Assembly: GCA_016195405.1 (NCBI GenBank)
Contig: JACPZP010000028.1
Location: 1-41,263 of the forward strand
DNA from: Planctomycetota bacterium
GTDB lineage: Bacteria; Planctomycetota; Planctomycetia; Gemmatales; Gemmataceae
DNA length: 41,263 bases
Reading direction: 5' to 3'
Numbering within the stretch: the stretch's first letter is position 1; each line of letters starts with the position of its first letter. This document shows positions 7,944-18,087 of this stretch, piece by piece. The position numbers and the translations under genes are program-made. The notes beneath the pieces were generated by a model, which was not told the origin of the DNA, did no database searches, and saw only the letters and a program-made list of their open reading frames with translations.

Positions 7944-9254
7944 TTAGTGGTTATCTGCAATACTCAGACGCGCAACGTACTCTTTCAACTTCACAAACGC
8001 GCTGATTCTTTTGCCCGGTTTATTGATGGCGCATAGCGCCACGCTTCGCTGATGATCGGCCCAGGTGAATAGGTCTTTCTCAGAAACTGGTGGTATTGAG
8101 TGCATGGCCTGGTCGATCCAGCACATCGTTGCATGCGTGCTGTCCCCTTGAGCCGCATTGCTGCGCCTGCGCCGAAGGCTGGCGGCCAGGCTTTCAGCTT
8201 CACCAGGTGCAACAAGACGCCAGTAGCCAACAGCAAAAGTGTCGGCCAGGGCCTCGCGCCAAATCTTGGTTGTGTTCTCTTCGGTCGCGGCCAAATACGA
8301 TTGCACGTCACTAACGCCCTTGGCATCAATCGGCGCGATGGAATGTACTTTTACGGCATGCTCGCCGAAGTTCGGAAGGTCGCGCAAACCGTCAAGGCAG
8401 TGCCCGAACTCGTGCATCATCACGCCCTGTATCCACAGCGTTTGATTCGGCTTGCCGGCCGGCTCGAAACTACGCAAAACATTGTCCCGGTACATGCTCA
8501 GTTCGCAGTAACCAGGACTGAGAGACATTGACGCCACGGAAGAGCTTGGTAGATTTACAGTTGTCGATGCCCAACTGTCATTTGAATCACCAAGTACCAC
8601 GTCAACATCGAAATTCTTGCGAGCAAATGCGCGCAACATTGGGAAGCCCTGCGGATCGGCAGCAAAGGCCATCCGGTCGATATTGAAGCGATGAATTGAA
8701 AACGACTGGGCCGCCATGCCAACGGCCAGCGTAATTATCACGGTCAGCATGGGCACCAGCAGCGCACATACACCCATCACAAAAGGCCGCTCCCACCGTC
8801 CGAGATTCGCCGAGTTGCCGGGTTGCAGCCAAGGGCGACGACTGGCCCAGGTAGCGCCGGCAGCGGCCGTCAGGCCAAGCATGGCTGCGATAAACCACCA
8901 ATCCATCGAGATAGCCCGGCAGGCGAGGGTTACGACCGCTACGCAGGCCGTCCACGCCAAGGGATAGAAGAATTCTGACCAAGTGGCGTCACTGTCTGTA
9001 CAGAGCGCAGCGCTGGCGCGCAGCTCGCCCAGCTCGACGCCAGAGACATGCCCAGCGGCGGCTAGGCCGACCAAATAGGCATCAACTGATTTCGTCCAGC
9101 CGGCCACCTTGCGCAAGGCGGCCGGCTTCAGGCGTTCCAGCCACTCGCTACCGAGCGGATCGGTTTGCGCGGCAGCACTGATTTTGTCGAAAAGCGTGTT
9201 CACGCTTTCAGCATGGTTGTACTTCGGCCTGGTGGATTTACCGCGTATTGCCAT
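7944..9254 (-). CDS. Membrane zinc metallopeptidase-like protein
   Basis: 436 residues from the ATG at 9254, which has GGGG about 9 bases upstream; a GTG at 9263 overlaps the upstream gene. A soluble N-terminal part is followed by three or four hydrophobic segments (about residues 85-180). The C-terminal domain has HEFGH (281-285) and EALAD (334-338), which fits a gluzincin-type zinc site with HExxH plus a downstream Glu. The family was not identified further. The substrate could be an envelope protein, as its neighbours are a YqaE-like protein, a lipoprotein and an OmpA-like protein. That is inference. It is not a backbone gene I recognise from RP4. Confidence 0.65.
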   Translation of the reverse strand: MAIRGKSTRPKYNHAESVNTLFDKISAAAQTDPLGSEWLERLKPAALRKVAGWTKSVDAYLVGLAAAGHVSGVELGELRASAALCTDSDATWSEFFYPLAWTACVAVVTLACRAISMDWWFIAAMLGLTAAAGATWASRRPWLQPGNSANLGRWERPFVMGVCALLVPMLTVIITLAVGMAAQSFSIHRFNIDRMAFAADPQGFPMLRAFARKNFDVDVVLGDSNDSWASTTVNLPSSSVASMSLSPGYCELSMYRDNVLRSFEPAGKPNQTLWIQGVMMHEFGHCLDGLRDLPNFGEHAVKVHSIAPIDAKGVSDVQSYLAATEENTTKIWREALADTFAVGYWRLVAPGEAESLAASLRRRRSNAAQGDSTHATMCWIDQAMHSIPPVSEKDLFTWADHQRSVALCAINKPGKRISAFVKLKEYVARLSIADNH

Positions 9255-9255
9255 G

Positions 9256-9453
9256 TTAAGCACCCCGCTGGCCGAGCGCCTTTTCGATCTTCTTATCGGT
9301 CTTGTACTGGCTCAGTGAATACACCGCCCAAATGGTCGCGGGAAGCCAGCCAATCACGGTTATTTGCAAGACTAGGCAGATGATTCCAGCAATGGGCTTG
9401 CCGATTGTGAAGAAGGTCAGCCAGGGCAGGATGAGAGCAATTAGAAAACGCAT
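9256..9453 (-). CDS. YqaE/Pmp3-like small membrane protein
   Basis: 65 residues with two hydrophobic helices (FLIALILPWLTFFTIG and AGIICLVLQITVIGWLPATI) and a charged tail, closely matching the layout of YqaE/Pmp3 proteolipids, which have a GWLPgxIwAvy-type motif. In other organisms such proteins influence membrane potential or stress tolerance. The role on a plasmid is unknown. It ends one base before the metallopeptidase ATG, so the two genes are probably coupled. Confidence 0.7.
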   Translation of the reverse strand: MRFLIALILPWLTFFTIGKPIAGIICLVLQITVIGWLPATIWAVYSLSQYKTDKKIEKALGQRGA

Positions 9454-9470
9454 CGAGAGGGTTCCTTTCG

Positions 9471-9956
9471 TTAGTTGGTCAGTGGAGATACAAAAACCAT
9501 TTCGACTTCAACGCGCTGGTTTTCATGCCTTCCTTCTGGCGTCGAATTGTCTGAAATGAAGTCGGACGCAGACGCGAAATTGACCACCACCTTCAAAGGT
9601 GAAACACCGCGTGCGATCAAGTAGGAACGTGCCGACAGGGCGCGGGACAGTGCCAGCGATTCGTCTTTCGCGCTGGGCCTGTTCGTGCTGGTGCGTCCCC
9701 GGATCGTCACCAGGGCCGCGCCGTTGGCGTCGGCCAGGCGTGCCGACTGTTCAGCATCGGGCTTGAAGACGGCGCTGCTGTCCGAGAATGGCACGATGAC
9801 GGCCGCCGAAATCGGCATGCCAAACGAGCTGGACGAGTCGGCCGCTGCGGCGGCCTTCACCGCAACCAGTGGCATCGTTGCCACGTCTGCGGCAAGGGCC
9901 GATTGAGACAGAGGAATGACGGCCATGATGAACGCCAGGGAGAGAAATTTGCGCAT
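9471..9956 (-). CDS. OmpA-like periplasmic protein
   Basis: 161 residues. The start is the ATG at 9956 with GGAG 7 bases upstream. A signal peptide (FLSLAFIMAVIPLSQSALA) is followed by a domain with OmpA C-terminal features: a beta segment ISAAVIVPFSDSSAVF, the LSLALSRALSARSYLIARGV-like helix around residues 105-125, and a final ENQRVEVEMVF strand. Such domains bind peptidoglycan. It starts 13 bases after trbP ends, so it is probably the distal part of the trb transcript. IncP-1 plasmids carry an OmpA-like gene (upf30.5) near this place; equivalence is likely but not proven. Confidence 0.7.
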   Translation of the reverse strand: MRKFLSLAFIMAVIPLSQSALAADVATMPLVAVKAAAAADSSSSFGMPISAAVIVPFSDSSAVFKPDAEQSARLADANGAALVTIRGRTSTNRPSAKDESLALSRALSARSYLIARGVSPLKVVVNFASASDFISDNSTPEGRHENQRVEVEMVFVSPLTN

Positions 9957-9968
9957 GAAAAGCTCCAA

Positions 9969-10685
9969 TCAAAAAAAGAGGTATCCGGCCTTGCTCATCG
10001 GGATGCGGATCAAGCACAACGCGAACAAGTGAACGGGGTAATAGGCATAGAAGACCCAGCGCAGCCGAGGCATGCGCAAATCGACCAGGGAAGCCGCCAG
10101 AACGACCGGAAGGGTCAGGAATGCCCATAGGTTGCTGTTGATGAACCAAAGCGACGCAAGGGCCGTTAGCGCGAGCGCCATGGGCATTACGCCCGGTCGC
10201 TTGCAGTACCACCAGACGGCCAGGCCGAACGCCAGCGCCGGCCACCAGTATTCGACGTTTGCGCCACCAACCAGGAACACGGCCGCCGCCGCCGCATAGT
10301 TGCCAACCGTGCGGCGATCAAGCAGGTTGAGCGTGGCGGTCAGGGCCAGCAGCGCAAACATGATGTTCAGCGGGCGCAGGGCCGCATGGATGCCGCCCAG
10401 GATGACGAACGCCGGTATTGCCAGGGCACCAAAGAGCGCGAGCCGCTTCATGGTGCGCAGGTACGCGCCGCGTTCCAGGACACCAGGCCGCGCCAGGTTG
10501 TACGCCAGGGCAAAGACGAACAGCGGCAACGCAACGCGGCCGGCGGCGAATGCTGCATCGTCGGTTCCATTGAACAAGAACTTGTTGACGTGATCGACCG
10601 TCATCAACACCAGGGCCAGCCACTTCAACGCCTCAAGCGAGCCATCCGAAACAGCCAGGCGCGGCCACGAAAATTTGTTCAGCAT
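9969..10685 (-). CDS. trbP: TrbP, TraX-family membrane acetylase-like protein
   Basis: A 238-residue polytopic membrane protein of the TraX/TrbP family. The N-terminal LKWLALVLMTVDHVNKFLF contains the family's conserved His. Several hydrophobic segments follow, and the end reads FYAYYPVHLFALCLIRI. TraX N-acetylates F pilin. TrbP was not essential in RP4, where pilin is instead cyclised. RP4 TrbP is about the same length. It lies at the end of the trb operon as in RP4. Its start overlaps the preceding gene by 7 bases, which suggests coupled translation. Confidence 0.87.
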   Translation of the reverse strand: MLNKFSWPRLAVSDGSLEALKWLALVLMTVDHVNKFLFNGTDDAAFAAGRVALPLFVFALAYNLARPGVLERGAYLRTMKRLALFGALAIPAFVILGGIHAALRPLNIMFALLALTATLNLLDRRTVGNYAAAAAVFLVGGANVEYWWPALAFGLAVWWYCKRPGVMPMALALTALASLWFINSNLWAFLTLPVVLAASLVDLRMPRLRWVFYAYYPVHLFALCLIRIPMSKAGYLFF

Positions 10686-11011
10686 GCCGCTGCCCTCACT
10701 GCTGGCTGACGACGCCGAGCGCCGCGCCGGTCTTCCAGGTTTTCACTGATCGTCGCCGCGTGGAACTTGAGCACAACCGCCTTCACTCGCTCGCTCAAGC
10801 GCGGATCGGCGAGCAGAGCCGTGCAGAGCTGGGACTGCACGAACACAAGTTGCCGCTTCACTGTCTCGTTCTTCACAGGTACGCCGCGATTCAGGCTTGA
10901 CACGATGAAAAGCGCGTCACGCCGGAGGCAATAGACGGCCGCCCGTGCGAACGGATCAACATCAGTGGGCTTACTCGCTTTGTGCGAGTTGATAGACTTG
11001 TCATCAGCCAT
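10679..11011 (-). CDS. Small basic protein between trbO and trbP
   Basis: 110 residues from the ATG at 11011. No membrane segment; the middle is predicted helical (FARAAVYCLRRDALFIVSSL, LVFVQSQLCTALLA) and the C-terminus is very arginine/alanine rich. It overlaps trbP by 7 bases and lies 79 bases after the preceding gene. RP4 has a single small gene, trbO, between trbN and trbP, so either this or the 11091-11339 gene is trbO. Function unknown. Confidence 0.6.
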   Translation of the reverse strand: MADDKSINSHKASKPTDVDPFARAAVYCLRRDALFIVSSLNRGVPVKNETVKRQLVFVQSQLCTALLADPRLSERVKAVVLKFHAATISENLEDRRGARRRQPAVRAAAC

Positions 11012-11090
11012 GAACACGACTCCTTGTAGTCGGGTGATTGGTCAGGCGGGAAAGGTGTTCTCAGCACCTTCACCCGCCGCTTGTTTTGGG

Positions 11091-11339
11091 TCACTTCTTG
11101 CCGCTGCGAATCGCGTAGGCTCGCAGGACGATGAACGCGACGTAGAGTGCTGGGGTTGCCAAAATGACTGCGCCCACTGTGCCGAGCCAGGCCGGCAACA
11201 ACCAGAGCACCAGGGCCACCAGGAACACCGGGCCGAGGCCCAAAAGAAGAAAATCTTTGTTGCTTTTGGCTTGGGACTCTGCCCAGCGGCAATAGGCTTG
11301 CATACGCCCTTTAGCCGCTAAAGTTGGTGTCTGTTTCAT
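11091..11339 (-). CDS. trbO: Small membrane protein at the trbO position
   Basis: 82 residues. The ATG at 11339 overlaps the trbN stop as ATGA, which fixes the start. A short polar N-terminus is followed by two hydrophobic segments (FLLLGLGPVFLVALVLWLL, VGAVILATPALYVAFIVL) and a positive tail. Directly after trbN, it occupies the place of RP4 trbO (about 88 residues). A KorB operator lies inside its first codons. Identity rests on position and length, and the next gene is the alternative. Confidence 0.5.
   Translation of the reverse strand: MKQTPTLAAKGRMQAYCRWAESQAKSNKDFLLLGLGPVFLVALVLWLLPAWLGTVGAVILATPALYVAFIVLRAYAIRSGKK
11310..11322. promoter_or_regulatory. KorB operator (O_B)
   Basis: TTTAGCCGCTAAA, an exact match to the RP4 KorB site. 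It lies within the coding start of the gene at 11091-11339, so it is an internal or distal-type site. Confidence 0.85.
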
Positions 11340-11920
11340 GGTTGCCCGTTGATGATGAGTTTGCGCGGTACATACCCCGAGGTATTCCACGCGACTGTTT
11401 TTGCCGGCTGCTGCGCCGGGGCCGCCACTGGCGCGGCAGCAACCGGGGCAGTGGGGGCCGAGGCCGGCATGTCGGGCTTGGTTACGTCATACGTCACAAA
11501 ACGAGCCGCCAGCCAATCAGCCCACTTGACGGCTTTCACCATCAAGTCGGCGCGATAGGTGGTGTTGTAGATGTATGTCCGCGAGTGGTAATTCGCCGCT
11601 CGCGTCCACAAGTCGCCCGAGTCGTTCTTGATGTGCTGACGCAACCGCCAGGCCGCCAAATCGAACGGGTAGCAACCCGCCGCCGCAACATCGTCGGCCG
11701 TGATGCCATAACGGGCCAAGGTACTCAAATACGCAGTATTGAACTGCATCGGCCCAACGTCATGCGTGCCGTTGGTATTGCGTACCCACTGGCCCGGCTT
11801 GCCCCCCTCCTTTTCAGCGACAGCCAGCACGATATTCGCGGGAATCTCGTACTTCGCCGCAGCAGAAATGGAGCACACAACGCGCTCTTGGAGCTGGGGG
11901 GGAAGATCAATAAATGGCAT
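11336..11920 (-). CDS. trbN: TrbN, lytic transglycosylase
   Basis: 194 residues. SLT-type fold signals: IVLAVAEKEGG (catalytic Glu near 36-38), VGPMQFN, and a C-terminal Ala/Pro-rich tail. It cleaves peptidoglycan to open the cell wall for the Trb channel (VirB1-like). The ATG at 11920 has AAGGGG upstream; the GTG just before it is less likely. RP4 TrbN is slightly longer (211). No signal peptide is obvious, so its route to the periplasm is unclear. Confidence 0.88.
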   Translation of the reverse strand: MPFIDLPPQLQERVVCSISAAAKYEIPANIVLAVAEKEGGKPGQWVRNTNGTHDVGPMQFNTAYLSTLARYGITADDVAAAGCYPFDLAAWRLRQHIKNDSGDLWTRAANYHSRTYIYNTTYRADLMVKAVKWADWLAARFVTYDVTKPDMPASAPTAPVAAAPVAAPAQQPAKTVAWNTSGYVPRKLIINGQP

Positions 11921-11936
11921 CACGTAACCCCTTCAA

Positions 11937-12521
11937 TTAGCCGCCGCCCTGGTTTTGCTGCTGCTGTTGCTGCTGTTGAAGAAGCCAGGCGTTGTATGCA
12001 ACCAAGGCCGCGTCATACTGGCTTGCAGGCACCCAATAGCCACCGTTCATAGGGTCGCCAACGTATTTCGGCGTGAGGCCACCCAGGTTCGAGTAAGCGT
12101 TGCTGATGTACGCCGAGCAGTAATCCGGCAACTGGTTGCTGATGTACGTGTTGCCGCTGTCCCAATTGCCGTTCCACATCACCATTTCTTGATTCAGCGA
12201 AGCGGCATCGCAGCGGCCAGCACCGTTTGCAATGGCACTGACCAGTGACGACATTTGCGGCGTTTGATTGCCGGCCGGGCACAGATTTAGAAAGTTCACT
12301 CGGCCCCGGATGGTGTCCGAGAATTTGCGGTACGAAATGCTGAAATACTTTGCCAGTGACGGCGCGCATTCACTCGGGCGCGTTCCCGATGCAAGGCAAA
12401 GAATTGCCTCGCAGGCGAGCCGGGTATCTCCGGTCAGCACGTCTTGCGCGCTGGCCGGGAGCGACATAGTTAGCGCCGCGCCGGCCACCACGGCTGACGC
12501 GATTAAGTTTTTACGTTGCAT
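11937..12521 (-). CDS. trbM: TrbM, exported Trb protein
   Basis: 194 residues (RP4 TrbM 195). It has a signal peptide (NLIASAVVAGAALTMSLPASAQ) and several cysteines (RLACEAILCLASG, SECAPS, NLCPAG, AGRCDA, DYCSAY) suggesting disulfides in the periplasm. A glutamine run is present at the C-terminus. The ATG at 12521 follows AAAGGAGCAATAAAT. It lies between trbL and trbN as in RP4, where it was reported as non-essential for transfer. Molecular role unknown. Confidence 0.85.
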   Translation of the reverse strand: MQRKNLIASAVVAGAALTMSLPASAQDVLTGDTRLACEAILCLASGTRPSECAPSLAKYFSISYRKFSDTIRGRVNFLNLCPAGNQTPQMSSLVSAIANGAGRCDAASLNQEMVMWNGNWDSGNTYISNQLPDYCSAYISNAYSNLGGLTPKYVGDPMNGGYWVPASQYDAALVAYNAWLLQQQQQQQQNQGGG

Positions 12522-12540
12522 ATTTATTGCTCCTTTGCAG

Positions 12541-14277
<1,737 letters not shown>

Positions 14278-14285
14278 GTGGAACC

Positions 14286-14492
14286 TCAATAGTCTTTCTT
14301 CGGACTGGCCTTGAATTCAGGGCCGGAGCGTGGGCACTTCTTGAGAAGTTCAGCCCGTTGCGCCGGGTCAGTCGCCTTGTCCAGATCGGCGCAAGTCGGG
14401 CTTGCCACCGCTGGCTGTTCCTTGCCGCAACCAGCAAGGCCGGCCGCAAGGGCTGCGGCCAGGATCAACGCGATGAATCGTTGTGTACGCAT
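14286..14492 (-). CDS. trbK: TrbK, entry-exclusion lipoprotein
   Basis: 68 residues (RP4 TrbK 69). Lipoprotein signal FIALILAAALAAGLAGC, with the lipid-attachment Cys near residue 22, then a small charged domain with two cysteines. In RP4, TrbK is attached to the inner membrane of the recipient and blocks entry of related plasmids. The ATG follows GGAGGGCAGGGG. It lies between trbJ and trbL as in RP4. Confidence 0.88.
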   Translation of the reverse strand: MRTQRFIALILAAALAAGLAGCGKEQPAVASPTCADLDKATDPAQRAELLKKCPRSGPEFKASPKKDY

Positions 14493-14503
14493 CCCCTGCC
14501 CTC

Positions 14504-15280
14504 CTAGTAGCTTTGCGCCGTGCTGGCGCGATAGGTGCCAGTGCGGAGCTGCGTGGACGCGGCGGCTTCCTGCGCTTCCTTGTCAGCCAGCGCCTGGTTG
14601 CGCGTGGCAATAACGTTTTGCTGGGCGATCAACAGGCCACGAATTTGCAGGAGCTGGTTACTCGCGTTGCTGGCGAGCTGGTTCGCATAACCAAGCGCCT
14701 GCGTCTGCCCTGTCGCGCCTTGAGCAGCAGATTGGAGCTGCTGCAACGTGGCGGCGTCATTCACCATGTTGGTTTGCTGCTGATCCAGCCCTTTAAACAG
14801 GGCATCCGTGGCCTTCTTCTGGGATTGGTTACCTAGCGTGCGGGAGCCAGCCATTGCGGCCCACTGGGCAGGCGTGCAGCCGGCCGGTGAATAGCAAGGT
14901 GAATTCAGGTAGGTGGACGTGTCGGCAAATTTCCCGAGATAGCTATCGATGCTGCCGAGCTGGGTCTTGTAGTAATTCAGCGAGTTGACGGCTGTATTGA
15001 GCTGGGTCATCGTGGCTTGCGCCTGATCCCAAATATTCGTGAGCGGCGCAGCCGTGTTTTGCAGCATGTTTTGGTACTGCTGCAACTGCGTTTGGTACTG
15101 CTGGATTTGCTGCGCAACCGCAGCGACGTTTTCAAGCGCGCTGATGATGTTCTGCGTCAAATTCCCAACGTCAATAACTGGGATGCCCGCATACGCTTGA
15201 GGTATGACGCCAGGGAGGCCGGTAAGGGCCAGCACGAGCGCGACTTTAGCGGCTAAAGTTTTCTTGGTGAAGTTCTTCAT
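14504..15280 (-). CDS. trbJ: TrbJ, VirB5-like periplasmic pilus-associated protein
   Basis: 258 residues. A signal peptide ending near PQAYA is followed by the helical, Gln-rich region NIISALENVAAVAQQIQQYQ and long helices typical of TrbJ/VirB5. VirB5 relatives sit at the pilus tip. The ATG at 15280 is 8 bases from GGAG; two in-frame starts just upstream are too close to it. RP4 TrbJ (about 258) is the same length. A KorB operator lies within its signal-peptide codons. Confidence 0.88.
   Translation of the reverse strand: MKNFTKKTLAAKVALVLALTGLPGVIPQAYAGIPVIDVGNLTQNIISALENVAAVAQQIQQYQTQLQQYQNMLQNTAAPLTNIWDQAQATMTQLNTAVNSLNYYKTQLGSIDSYLGKFADTSTYLNSPCYSPAGCTPAQWAAMAGSRTLGNQSQKKATDALFKGLDQQQTNMVNDAATLQQLQSAAQGATGQTQALGYANQLASNASNQLLQIRGLLIAQQNVIATRNQALADKEAQEAAASTQLRTGTYRASTAQSY
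15245..15257. promoter_or_regulatory. KorB operator (O_B)
   Basis: TTTAGCGGCTAAA inside the start of trbJ. It encodes part of the signal-peptide sequence TLAAKV, so it is coding and a protein-binding site at once. Confidence 0.85.
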
Positions 15281-15298
15281 ATTCATCACTCCTTCTGG

Positions 15299-16699
15299 TT
15301 AATAGTCAAACGACTGGTAGGGCTTGGAAAACGTCATGTCTTTTGTCACGACGATGTTGAACCGGTAGCCAGGACGAATTTCAATCGTCGGGGCAATGTT
15401 CAAATTCTTGGCAATCATTTGTGCGGTGACTTGGCCGAGTTCCTGACCCAATGCTTGGCTCATGGCACTGCTGGCTGTAGGCGCTGCATTACCGTTCTGC
15501 TGCGGCTGGCTCAATGACACGCCAGCAATCACGCCTGACATCAAGAAGGCAGACCCGAAGATGCGGACATAGTGGTTGTTAACCTGGTCGTTGAATCCCG
15601 CATACCCTGCGCTGTCAGCGCCAGGCATCGAACCAATATCCATCGCCTTACCATCTGGGAAAACAATGCGTTGCCAGGCAACCAGAACGCGGGCTTGCCC
15701 ATATGCGACGCTGCTGGAATAAGCACCAACCAGGCGAGAACCTTGCGGGATCAATAGATATTTGCCGGTTGCCGTGTCGTACACGTTTTGCGCAACTTGG
15801 CCCATGATCTGGCCGGGCAATTCAGAGTTGATGCCTGAAATCAGCGTGCCAGGAACGACGAAGCCGGCGCGCAGTTCATAAGGCGAACGAGGTGCTTCCG
15901 CCGTGGAGTCCAATTTCCAGCGGTCGCCTTGCCCGTTGTTGCCGAACTGGGCAATGCTGTTGTTGGATGCGGCTGTTTGGAGCAGTTGCGGTGCCGAGCC
16001 AGAACCCGATCCACCGGCCAGGCCGGAGCTTTGCACCATCGCCAGACGCGCCTTGTAGGCCGCTGTGGGGTCATTGCTGGCATTGGCCGCGATCTGTTGC
16101 CGAACGGCCGCCAGTTTGGCAACCGTGTCCTCCATCGAGCCAGACGGTGCATTACTGTTGCCGGAGCTTCGCGGGGCGGTGGCATTGACGCTGGTTTTGG
16201 CCTTCACCGCTTCATCGAACTGCTGCATTTTCATCATGCGGATGCGGTTGCGTTCGTCGTCGCTTGGCCCGCTCGATCCCGGCGCATTCAGCCGCTGATT
16301 GCCGGCCGAATTCGGCGGCGTCGGCGGAGTGTCCAGGTTGCCCGGCCTTGCAATGGCGACGGCACCAGGTGCAGATGCGCCCGGTGTCGGGGGGGCCAGG
16401 TCACCAGGAACGGCGAGCGGTGCGGCCGCCTTCGGTTGGATGATGCCGTCCTGCCGGTCGCCCGCGATTTCCTTGGCGAACATGCTGGTGCTGCCGGCTT
16501 TCTCAGCCTTGGCTTCGGGAGCCTGGTGCTGCTTCGCGGCACGATCCGAAGCAACCAACACCATCACCAGCAGAAACACGCCCATCAACGCGCCCACGAT
16601 GTACATGGGCATGTTGTTGACGCGACGGACGCCGGCCTTCTTCGTCACTTCGCCAGGCGAAGCGTCGGGCGACATTTGATCTTCTTTGGTATCGCTCAT
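15299..16699 (-). CDS. trbI: TrbI, VirB10-like channel protein
   Basis: 466 residues. A short cytoplasmic N-terminus, one membrane segment near residues 30-50 (MYIVGALMGVFLLVMVLVA), a long Pro/Ala/Gly-rich periplasmic region, then the conserved VirB10/TrbI beta-barrel domain (YELRAGFVVPGTLISGINS, LLIPQGSRLVGAY). It bridges inner and outer membranes of the T4SS. RP4 TrbI is 463 residues. trbI ends 9 bases before the trbJ reading frame opens and follows trbH by 6 bases. Confidence 0.95.
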   Translation of the reverse strand: MSDTKEDQMSPDASPGEVTKKAGVRRVNNMPMYIVGALMGVFLLVMVLVASDRAAKQHQAPEAKAEKAGSTSMFAKEIAGDRQDGIIQPKAAAPLAVPGDLAPPTPGASAPGAVAIARPGNLDTPPTPPNSAGNQRLNAPGSSGPSDDERNRIRMMKMQQFDEAVKAKTSVNATAPRSSGNSNAPSGSMEDTVAKLAAVRQQIAANASNDPTAAYKARLAMVQSSGLAGGSGSGSAPQLLQTAASNNSIAQFGNNGQGDRWKLDSTAEAPRSPYELRAGFVVPGTLISGINSELPGQIMGQVAQNVYDTATGKYLLIPQGSRLVGAYSSSVAYGQARVLVAWQRIVFPDGKAMDIGSMPGADSAGYAGFNDQVNNHYVRIFGSAFLMSGVIAGVSLSQPQQNGNAAPTASSAMSQALGQELGQVTAQMIAKNLNIAPTIEIRPGYRFNIVVTKDMTFSKPYQSFDY

Positions 16700-16705
16700 A
16701 GTTGA

Positions 16706-17188
16706 TTACTCCTTCCGTACCCAGTAGCCAGCGGGATAGATCACGCCGTCTTGCGCTACTTGGTAGACGCGATCAAGTGATTGCTGGCGATTGATAACCA
16801 ACGTGACCCGGTACAGATCGGAGCCTTTGGCTTGATCCACGATGTACGACAGCGACAAGCCGGGCGTGGCCGCTGCTGCTGCCGGTTCCGACGCCGAGCT
16901 GGCGGCGCTGGCCGTCTTGGGTTCAGGTTTGAACTCCATGACGGCATAGCCCTTGGCGCGCATGGACTCGACCAGGTAGGTGCCGAAGAAGTCCGGGGTG
17001 ACGTGTTGAAGGTCAAAGCGCGTGCTGGCCGGTGGGTACAGGGCCGCGAGCTTTTTCACCACGTCATCGACTACCTTCTTGTCGTTCGTTTGGGCGCTGT
17101 TTTGGACGAAGTTGCCATACGGCGCGGGCGCTGTTGCGCAGCCGGCCAGGCCGACCAGGAGCAACGCCAGGAGGAAGAATTTGCGCAT
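16706..17188 (-). CDS. trbH: TrbH, outer-membrane lipoprotein (VirB7-like role)
   Basis: 160 residues, equal to RP4 TrbH. Lipoprotein signal FFLLALLLVGLAGC with lipidation Cys near residue 17. The soluble domain contains LAALYPPASTRFDLQ and ends PAGYWVRKE. In RP4-type systems it supports the outer-membrane core with TrbG and TrbI. AAGGGGAAATAAGC precedes the ATG. It lies between trbG and trbI. Confidence 0.9.
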   Translation of the reverse strand: MRKFFLLALLLVGLAGCATAPAPYGNFVQNSAQTNDKKVVDDVVKKLAALYPPASTRFDLQHVTPDFFGTYLVESMRAKGYAVMEFKPEPKTASAASSASEPAAAAATPGLSLSYIVDQAKGSDLYRVTLVINRQQSLDRVYQVAQDGVIYPAGYWVRKE

Positions 17189-17190
17189 GC

Positions 17191-18075
17191 TTATTTCCCC
17201 TTAACGATGGTTACTTTGTCTTGGCTGCTACCGATGCCGGCAATCAAGATGGCCTTGTCGAAGATCGTGTCCACGATGTAGCGATCACCCTGCACGCGGT
17301 AATTGACCATCACGGTTTCATCGTCCGTGAACAGGCCACCGTCCTTGCGCACCACAAGTAGCGTGGGCGCTTCGGTTTGGGACATGGCGGTAGGCATTTG
17401 GAGGATGGTCTTGGTGCCATCGTTGTAGACACGAACCGGCTTCCAAGCCGCGCTACCCGTGACCTCGTAATTGAAATTCAGGTCGCCCAGGTACTCGCCC
17501 GTCTTGGGAATCGTGCGTTCCTGCTTTTCCTTCACTTCACGGGTTCTGATCGCATCCCACTTTGCAACGGCGTCTTCCGTGTAGGTGAAGCCAACACGTG
17601 GCATGAACTCAGTGCGGTGCGAGCGCAAACGAATGTGATAGGTGCGGCGGTTCGTCGTGACCACGAGCGAGGTATCAAGGCCCACGTCCAACGGCTTGAT
17701 GATGAGGTGCTGCACTTCGCCGGCACCGACGCCGCTAATCGACGGCTCGACCGTGAAGCGCGGATCACCCACGTTCAGGTTGTTCACCTGTTCGCCAGGC
17801 TGCAACTCGATATCACAAATTTGCAGCACAGCGCACACCACGTTGATTGCCTGCGCGCCGTACACGAAGCGAACAGACCCTTCCGGGCCAGATACCGGCT
17901 TCATGCCGGTGGCACTGGTCGCTTGCCACTTTTGAGCGATGGCAACAGCAGCTTTCTCCTGTGGCGTCAAAACCGGGTTTTGCTTGGAGAAGTACGCATC
18001 AGCCGGGTTGTCACCAGCGGCCAAAGCGAGAAGGGGCGAAGCGCCCAGGATCATTGCGAAAACATACTTTTTCAT
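17191..18075 (-). CDS. trbG: TrbG, VirB9-like outer-membrane core protein
   Basis: 294 residues (RP4 TrbG 297). A signal peptide (FAMILGASPLLALAAG) is followed by an N-terminal domain and a C-terminal VirB9-type beta domain with NFNYEVTGSAAWKPVRVYND and TLLVVRKDGG. It forms the outer-membrane pore ring with TrbI and TrbH. AAGGGGCACTAACC precedes the ATG. It lies 12 bases from trbF and 2 from trbH. Confidence 0.94.
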   Translation of the reverse strand: MKKYVFAMILGASPLLALAAGDNPADAYFSKQNPVLTPQEKAAVAIAQKWQATSATGMKPVSGPEGSVRFVYGAQAINVVCAVLQICDIELQPGEQVNNLNVGDPRFTVEPSISGVGAGEVQHLIIKPLDVGLDTSLVVTTNRRTYHIRLRSHRTEFMPRVGFTYTEDAVAKWDAIRTREVKEKQERTIPKTGEYLGDLNFNYEVTGSAAWKPVRVYNDGTKTILQMPTAMSQTEAPTLLVVRKDGGLFTDDETVMVNYRVQGDRYIVDTIFDKAILIAGIGSSQDKVTIVKGK

Positions 18076-18087
18076 GGTTAGTGCCCC

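Noticed and set aside
11937..11990. Glutamine-codon run at the end of trbM as an assembly error or microsatellite of interest
   Set aside because: Short and in frame, at a variable C-terminus; nothing suggests a role.
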